Under the pieces are notes generated by a model. That model saw nothing but the letters and a program-made list of their open reading frames with translations, ran no database searches and had not been told where the DNA came from. A stretch of 24,793 nucleotides of DNA from Nemertoderma westbladi (Eukaryota > Xenacoelomorpha > Nemertodermatida > Nemertodermatidae): contig JAUCBJ010006057.1 in NCBI GenBank assembly GCA_032718475.1, positions 1-24,793 of the forward strand, given 5' to 3'. Positions 18,951 to 24,793 of this stretch are shown here, piece by piece. The translations under genes and the position numbers were made by a program. The number at the start of each line of letters is the position of its first letter. Positions within the stretch are counted from its first letter, which is position 1.

Positions 18951-21116
18951 ATGTCGTCGGCATCCACACTCGATATAACCGTGGTTCTAAAGTACTCAAA
19001 GGAAGATGATGATGTGGATGATAACGATACGTCATTAAAACGCGCAGAGTCACTGACACAAATAACAACAACAACTATTAGAGAACGCAACTACATCTTC
19101 AGGAAACCGAATACAAGTCAACCGCCTTCACGGTTCAATTCGCTGCCCCGAAAATCTCGTGTGAAGGAAGTCGAAAAGGATACGTCTGGTGAGGACGATG
19201 TGTTTGATAAAAATAATTTCGACAAGGATGATAACGAATCATTGAAAGGTTTCGGCAAAGGGATTTCACCATCAAAGGTGTGGCGTATGAAGCGATCAGC
19301 GTCAGTGGCTGGTGACGAGAAATACGCCTTGGATAAAACTATCTATAAAAATAAGGGCGCTGAAGTGACAAACGAAAGTGTGAGTACCGAGGAATCAAAG
19401 TTCACGGATGTGCTCAAATACTACCAGGTGTGTGGATATACCTATAAGCAGTAATATTGAATACATTTTATATATTTAAGCCCAATGACAGTATGCAATA
19501 TATATTTGTTTAATTAAACATAATGTTGTTAAGTATTATATTCCGACATTTTATTTTAAGGTATCACGTTACGTAGGTGTTCGTAACGTAGGTTGTATAC
19601 GTTAAGTGTTTGTTACCTAGACTACCTTATAACCTTTTAGAGAACAAATACAGTATATAACATTAATAATTATTATAAACGCCTATTCCATAAATAAGTA
19701 TTACATACTTTTAGAGTAATGAGCAAACAATGAAACTGAAACTAAATGAATTTAAATACACTAACATTAAGCAGCTGTATCAGGATATGAAATTGCAAAG
19801 GCATTCTTCATACAACTTCATAAAGTACGTCAGGCAAATTTTCCAGATTTATGACCCCCATTCCCCCTCTGTCACAAAGTGTCACGCAAGCTGGACGCCC
19901 ACCTCCCCCCTCTGTTACATTTGTAATACCGCCCCACCCCTATTTTATGTCAATAATACAATGTTTTTATGCCAAAATAAAATATTAATCACTATCTTAA
20001 TTTTCCCAGCTTAACAGGTATTACAGTGTTGGAGTCAATGGCTACTATGTCCTCCTCAATTTATCTATTGTACTCAATGTTATTAAGTTCATTGTTTTCC
20101 ATAAAGTTACCCACTTATTTAGAAATATGTTCAGTCAAAGTCAAGCGAACATTAAAGCATAGAACATCGCCGTGACCATCACAAAAGTCGACACCACCGC
20201 CCCCCCCCCCCCCCCCCCCCCCCAGTGCGTGACTTACTTTATGATTTATTATGAATTCAAGCACCACACTTTTTATTACATTTATAATTTGACGTTATTT
20301 AAAAAGAAAGAGCCAGTTAAACAGTAATAATTTAATTTACAGTAACAACTGTAAATGTATATTATACAGTTATTATACACCCAGGACCACACCAGTAAGT
20401 AAGAATAGCCGGAAGATCTCGCAGTTATCATGTAAATTTTCCATAACTCCAGCCAGACGTCTCTTGTAATTTATTGGATGTATCCAATGATCTCGTGAAA
20501 GGAGGTTAGTTTGTTCCCACAGCATATGCAGCAACAGTTTCAATAACTTCATCACTGTCATCCATTGAAAATTAAATGGTATGTGGATGGTCAGGAAAAA
20601 ATATAATTGAATGAAATTGAAACGTAAGAAATAAATAACATATTAGCTATTAATATATAAAATAAAATACGATGCATCTTGCATCTCTAGTGTACGGTGG
20701 GCCTTAGGTGCGATTAGAAATGTGTTGAATAATTATTAGTTGTGTTTAAAGAAATATATGTTAACCAGTTGTAGATAAAAATGGGGTGATACCAAATTAT
20801 GATTATTATATTCAGTGTTTTCTGAACACTTTTTTGGTCATTATTCAATATTATGGTTAAATATATATCTGCGTATATTCCATTCCAGACTTGCGCAACG
20901 TGTAATTCCCCCATTGGGCCTTCCCAATTAAGCTTATCGTACAAGCGCTGGCGTTGGCACGCTACCACACATTGCTTCCGTTGCTCTGTGTGCATGATTC
21001 CACTGTTAGGGAGGCGTTTTAACGACGACAACCTATCCGATACCATCTACTGCTCAGCCTCTTGCAAAAATGTCACAAAGACATTGACCAGGTCTCTCAG
21101 TTGCGTTGCTCCTTGA
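18951..21116 (+). CDS. Single-LIM protein with Prickle/Testin-type third LIM domain, two exons
   Basis: Exon 1 18951-19427, donor CAG|GTGTGT; exon 2 20889-21116, acceptor CATTCCAG; both phase 0. The joined product is 234 residues. Residues 1-159 are low-complexity, acidic/basic and Ser/Thr-rich (KEDDDVDDND, basic SRFNSLPRKSR), with no known domain. Residues 160-220 are a LIM zinc-binding domain: CATC, WHATTHCFRCSVC, LLGRRF, IYCSASC. The spacing H-x4-C and final C-x3-C is the signature of the third LIM domain of PET-LIM proteins (Prickle, Testin). LIM1, LIM2 and PET were sought and not found in the 1.46 kb intron. LIM domains bind proteins, so a scaffold role is likely; the partner is unknown. 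ATG at 18951 is preceded by ACAAG. AATAAA at 21380-21385 is a candidate polyadenylation signal. Confidence 0.75.
20200..20223 (+). repeat. Poly-C run
   Basis: A 24-base C homopolymer in the intron of the LIM gene. Its length is likely uncertain in any assembly. Confidence 0.9.
20373..20570 (-). pseudogene. Harbinger-type transposase N-terminal fragment (probable)
   Basis: The minus-strand translation LLSRDHWIHPINYKRRLAG continues with VMENLHDNCEIFRLFLL. In PIF/Harbinger nucleases an early segment reads W-V-H-P-I-N-x-x-R followed by an F-x-x-F motif. Just upstream, in another frame, is MDDSDEVIETVAAYAVGTN, which looks like the N-terminus of such a protein. A frameshift separates the halves, and nothing of the catalytic core follows. 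It lies antisense in the LIM gene intron. Family assignment is by motif only. Confidence 0.45.
20889..21116 (+). CDS. LIM-domain exon
   Basis: 75 codons plus TGA. Zinc ligands are C-x2-C, then His after 18 residues, x4, C-x2-C-x2-C, then C-x3-C after 19 residues. All eight ligand positions are present. The tail after the domain is 15 residues. In-frame codons upstream of the acceptor do not look coding, supporting the splice site. Confidence 0.88.
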   Translation, partial: TCATCNSPIGPSQLSLSYKRWRWHATTHCFRCSVCMIPLLGRRFNDDNLSDTIYCSASCKNVTKTLTRSLSCVAP

Positions 21117-22898
21117 ACGTATTGGAGTTTGATAAAGACGTTGTAAACACCTATGACTTTGAGTTGAGTTTTGTTTGATAATTTTGAGGTTTGATAATTT
21201 TACATTACGCACAACGATCCTAACTGCATTCGAAAGATAATATTTTAAATTTTATTATAATTGTTCTTGGTGTTATTATCTATATACTTACGCTTGCTGC
21301 CTGTTATTAATACATTACTACGCGCATAAATTGTTAAGCCTATCGATATTGCATTAATCTCTTGTACCTCTATTATTAAAATAAACAATAAAACAATAAT
21401 AACAATAACTATTGGTAATTGTCCAAATATTGAGCATTTTACCGGAACAATTTCATATACAATTTCCTTATTTCTCACACCTTATACAAATTATCAGTAT
21501 CTGCGCCTGTAATTTTACACATTAAATTGGTATAAGCAAGGTACTCTCTCGGCATCGATCTACAAAATACAGGCTCTCGACAAGTTAAGCTCGTCCCGAT
21601 GTGTAGTATGAAAAATAATAAGAACCATTCATCCGTTTGTATCCTGCCTGTAATATAAGATGATCTACTTATATTTCAGCCTTTGTAAGAAACTCAACAT
21701 TGATGTAAAACATTTTCGCAGTGCATTATGTCATGTAATAAGTGGGACAAGTTAGATGGAACAAACGAACTTCAATGCTCGGTATCTCCAATAATTCTCA
21801 GTCATTTCCCATGAAATTTTTACTGGTTTGTTCGCCAATAATAGATTTTATTTTAAGGCACAGCTACGGTATTAACAACCATATGCTCGACATCAACTTT
21901 CAATGAACCGACGTGGGAGAAAAATTTCAAAAATTATCCAAACTTGTACTTTAGATGCTCTTACTCAATAAATATTACGTCGACAATATTATAAATAACT
22001 TGGTTGTTTAGGAACATTTTCCGACTTTCCAATGATATATGATATCATTATATTTGTATGAGTAGTATAAACACAGGCAAGTTTACAAGGTTTTACATTT
22101 TACACTTGAAGTTCATAAATACGCATCTTTGAGAAGATTACGTGGGTGTATTAACTTAAAACAAGCTGACCAATATATAATTTTATACCAATATACCAAT
22201 TTTACCAATATGTAATATAAAATTATCTACTTCCTGAAAAATCGTTGCATGAAAATTCGTTCACTAGATCAAATTCTGTGGATATTTGAAGCAATGTAAA
22301 ATATGATTTTCAATTTTGGCCACTTTTATTGAGAATCGCCCGATTATTGATTCGTGGCTGCACGAAAAACATTAAAGAAACATATAGTTCATAAAAACAT
22401 TTATTTACATATGTTTATCTAAATATTACAAATAAATAAAAATAATATACATTACCGTACTGTATAGTGTTTATATAGGCAGTTAATAATAACTATAACA
22501 TAAGTTGTGAAGTTGGTAGGCAGGAAGTTATACCTGTAATGTAAATAAAATCTAAAATACCTGTAGGCTGAAACATTGCGTATGAGTCATTGCTTCCGAA
22601 GGTCGGAAGGTCACAAAATCTCGGAACTGCGACCAGTTTATACGTCAAAAAAAAACACATCCAATAGCTTAAAGGATTAAGGATAACTTATACCTATAGT
22701 CTAACCCTCTTTACTGCTATGCTATGCTATATACATATATATCTGTATATAGGCAGATAAGTCCTGAAGTCTAGATGTAAAACTGTAAAAGCAGAAAAGT
22801 GATGGAAGAAATGCAGTAAGTACTGAAGTATGAAGTAGGTCACGTGGTACCTACTTATTCCAGGCTGGAGGCTGCCAGCGTGCCAGCGCCAGGTCAAC
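21117..22898. other. AT-rich intergenic sequence
   Basis: Apart from AATAAA at 21380-21392, which could serve the LIM gene, no gene or well-formed repeat is seen. A small AT-rich inverted repeat lies near 22180-22226. An AATAAA on the minus strand near 22400 could be a distant signal for the survivin gene. Confidence 0.5.
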
Positions 22899-23312
22899 CT
22901 ATTTTCTCTTCATTTTCTTTAACTCATTGCACTTTTCTTCATACTCGATTGCCAGTACCTGATTAACTATTTTATTCAGGATCCTATACATCTCATTGAC
23001 AGTTAATTCACTAACGGGTCTTCCGTACTTCGCGAACAAACAGTTGGGTTGGTTGTTCCGATGTTCCTCCCACGGGTCATCATTCCGCTCCCAACCCTCC
23101 AATATGGCGTAGCAAACGAAACATTTAACTTCGCCGGGGAAATCAGCGCTCTCTGGTGCTTGATAGAAACCCGCTTTCGCCATGTTACTCGCGTTGCATT
23201 TGTTGCGGTTACCGTACTTCCAGTTCGACAAGGTTTGTAGTTTGTCCTCCAGTGATAAGTGGAGGCTCGAGAGGAATTCACGAATAGATGTTTCGATAGG
23301 ATCCGCCATCAT
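22899..23312 (-). CDS. BIRC5: Survivin-like BIR protein (BIRC5 family)
   Basis: A complete 137-residue ORF. Survivin is the small single-BIR protein that, with INCENP, borealin and Aurora B, forms the chromosomal passenger complex in mitosis. The BIR spans about residues 27-95. Zinc ligands are C64, C67, H84 and C91 with the exact family spacing C-x2-C-x16-H-x6-C; MAKAGFY (44-50), VKCFVCYAILEGWE and DPWEEH match the family. Residues ~101-137 are helix-prone and end in KKMKRK, corresponding to survivin's C-terminal helix. Length is close to the usual ~140 residues. An in-frame TGA directly precedes the start ATG (23312), so the start is firm; an immediate second Met could also serve. The stop is TAG. 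No intron interrupts it, unlike vertebrate survivin genes, so it may be a retrocopy. I see no poly-A scar. Confidence 0.92.
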   Translation of the reverse strand: MMADPIETSIREFLSSLHLSLEDKLQTLSNWKYGNRNKCNASNMAKAGFYQAPESADFPGEVKCFVCYAILEGWERNDDPWEEHRNNQPNCLFAKYGRPVSELTVNEMYRILNKIVNQVLAIEYEEKCNELKKMKRK

Positions 23313-23387
23313 TCAGTCTGCAGTCATTGGGATGCCTACCACCAGACTATAGTGTACCGCGTACCGGTACAGCAATCAGACAAGACA

Positions 23388-23490
23388 ATACTGCAGTACT
23401 GCAATGACTATTGAAACAAAGAGAATAAAGACAGAAAGAGCACCAGATCGTGAACAGTACTGCAGTACGGTACCAGAGTACTGCAGTACA
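23388..23490. repeat. Cluster of GTACTGCAGTAC palindromes upstream of survivin
   Basis: The perfect 12-bp palindrome GTACTGCAGTAC occurs at 23457-23468 and 23478-23489, and a near copy at 23388-23399, followed by further GTACAGTACAG words. It lies 75-180 bp upstream of the survivin start, where its promoter would be. It could be regulatory or simply local slippage. Confidence 0.7.
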
Positions 23491-23595
23491 GCGTACAGTA
23501 CAGTACAGCGTTCAGCTGTCAGTTGTTCCAGTCCAGCAGTAGTCAGGTACCGGTATACGGTAAAACGAACTGTAAGGCCTGACATTGACTGATTG

Positions 23596-24235
23596 ATGAA
23601 CTTAGATCTTTGCGAAACTTAGGTCCTATACTGTATGATCCTATCTGGGTGAACTTAGATCGTAACAAGGCTGCAAGGTGCCTAACTACTGAACTAGGTG
23701 AACTTAGATAATAATAATATTGGTTATTTATATAGCGCTTTTCTACGCTCAGCATACTCAAAGCGCTTTTATTATCATTACCCCAGCAATGCCAGGTTCC
23801 CATTATACCGCTGGGTTGACGTAGGCACTAATGTCTAAAGTGTCTTGCCTAGGGACACAACAGTGCGAAATTTCTACAGCCTTTAGTCAGATTCGAACCT
23901 GCGCCACCAAACACTATTGTATAAGCATAGTTCAGGCGCCGTATCCACTCGGACACTGCGACATTATCCTAACTAGGTGAACATAGATCCTAACTAGGTG
24001 AGCTTCAGAGCTTAGATCCTAACTAGGTGAACTTAGATCCTAACTAGGTGAGCTTAGATCCTAACTATGTGAACTTAGATCCCACTCTTATGCTATTAAA
24101 ATCCTTTGTCTGTTTGTGGCTCTATCACACTACAGGAGCCACTTTTTATATGGACGTTGAGAGCAAAGCGAACTTAGATCCCAATTTTTACAAATTCCTT
24201 AGCCCACGCTAGAGGAGAGGCGAACTTAGATCCCA
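23596..24235. repeat. 21-bp minisatellite (GAACTTAGATCC family), interrupted by a SINE
   Basis: The unit is GATCCTAACTAGGTGAACTTA. Diverged copies lie at ~23596-23708, five or six good copies at ~23967-24082, and scattered relics (GCGAACTTAGATCCCA) near 24168 and 24222. The block is split by the SINE at 23709-23962. Confidence 0.8.
23709..23962 (-). mobile_element. tRNA-derived SINE with L2-type tail
   Basis: On the minus strand it starts GTCGCAGTGTCCGAGTGGAT, with A box TGTCCGAGTGG and B box GGTTCGAATCT: a tRNA-Leu/Ser-like head. The body contains GTGTCCCTAGGCAAGACAC, a conserved central element seen in several animal SINE families. The 3' part has AAAAGCGCTTTGAGT and GAAAAGCGCTATATAAAT, the tail shared by L2-type LINEs and their SINEs, and ends in an ATT repeat. 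It is about 250 bp and probably full length. It inserted into the 21-bp minisatellite. Pol III would transcribe it; L2 machinery would move it. Confidence 0.88.
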
Positions 24236-24456
24236 CTTGTATGGTGCGTTGGCCGCGTTAGGCCTATACCGATATTATAGTACAGTACTGTATTGTACTG
24301 TGTTACATTAAACATAAAAAGGCTCAATGCAGTTTCCGGTACCCACACTTTTTCTGTTTGTAAACCACCTTTCGTTACCGGTACACTGTCATACTGTCAT
24401 GTCATAGGCCTATCATAACCATTTATTCTTGTAAAGATGGTTAGGGTTTTTGGTCG

Positions 24457-24588
24457 GGCCTCAACCATTATTAAAACTGTCATGTAACCCTAACCCTAAG
24501 TCATAATCTAAGAAATTCCGCAAATTTCTTAGATTATGACTTTAGGGTTAGCGTTAGGGTTACGACAGTGTTAATTAGGGTTGAGGCC
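24457..24588. repeat. Near-perfect hairpin with telomere-like units
   Basis: Arms 24457-24517 and 24523-24588 are reverse complements over about 60 bp, with a 5-base loop. Both begin or end in GGCCTCAACC / GGTTGAGGCC and share AGTCATAATCTAAGAAATT. They carry CCCTAACCCTAA and its inverse, two telomere-type repeats. The right arm has a few extra bases (GCGTTAGGG). It could be a small foldback or MITE element, or a hairpin formed during repair. Confidence 0.85.
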
Positions 24589-24793
24589 GCCACTACTGTA
24601 ACCTGCGAGTTTCATACAGTATAAAAATCCATTGGCAAGGTGGGTACCCCAAACAGCATATTCCCCATAAAAAAGTACTTATAATGACATCTAATGCAAA
24701 TAAGTCATACACAGTATACACAATATCCACATTACCGGCCTTTCCAACCCGAGGCTCTGATACGCTCAGCTTTTGTGTCAGCTGATTAATGTA
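24589..24793. other. Non-coding end of window
   Basis: No gene or repeat recognised. Confidence 0.4.

Noticed and set aside
19730-20014. 94-codon open frame in the LIM gene intron
   Set aside because: Low-complexity and cysteine-poor apart from a C/T-rich stretch; no LIM or PET motif.
23404-23592. Open frames on both strands over the palindrome cluster
   Set aside because: They result from the repetitive TACTGCAG sequence and have no protein features.

Overview
The window looks like nuclear DNA of a marine deuterostome invertebrate, most likely an echinoderm. It is AT-rich, has spliced genes with GT-AG introns, is full of the short word AGGCCTA, and is packed with mobile-element debris. The host genes that can be read are metazoan: a T-box transcription factor, a LIM protein related to Prickle/Testin, and a survivin. 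The echinoderm assignment is inference from texture and gene content, not proof.

Layout. 1-1400: a decayed retrotransposon ORF1-like region (minus strand). 1694-5637: an old element with ~0.23 kb terminal inverted repeats, interrupted in its right repeat by a 2.9 kb insertion. That insertion is the most striking object here: ~6.7 head-to-tail copies of an exactly 411-bp unit, seven of them carrying a type I hammerhead ribozyme directly after a tRNA-like Pol III promoter. It starts with a 151-bp inverted partial copy and is bounded by a 13-bp direct repeat. This is the architecture of an animal retrozyme / Sm-alpha-like element. 6205-7120: an AT-rich tandem block followed by a 36-bp minisatellite. 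7120-10060: mostly non-coding with LINE scraps. 10060-11800: a 5'-truncated, frameshifted L2/CR1-group LINE with an ATT-repeat tail.

12418-16632 (minus): five consecutive exons of a T-box gene, with all four intron phases matching. They encode the whole DNA-binding domain and the C-terminus; the true first exon is not certain. 17340-17460: a possible LINE scrap. 18951-21116 (plus): a two-exon gene joining a disordered acidic N-terminus to a single LIM domain of the type normally found third in Prickle/Testin proteins; its intron holds a Harbinger-like fragment on the opposite strand. 21117-22898: nothing recognisable. 22899-23312 (minus): a complete, uninterrupted survivin (BIRC5-like) ORF, with a cluster of GTACTGCAGTAC palindromes upstream. 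23600-24240: a 21-bp minisatellite split by a tRNA-derived SINE whose 3' tail matches the tail of the LINE at 11.76 kb. 24457-24588: a near-perfect hairpin containing telomere-like CCCTAA units.

The host genes do not form an operon or obvious pathway: T-box (patterning), LIM (scaffold-like) and survivin (chromosomal passenger complex) are independent neighbours. The functional links visible here are among the mobile elements: the SINE appears tailored to the L2-type LINE, and the hammerhead array appears to be a product of tandem RNA copying with self-cleavage, inserted into an older transposon.
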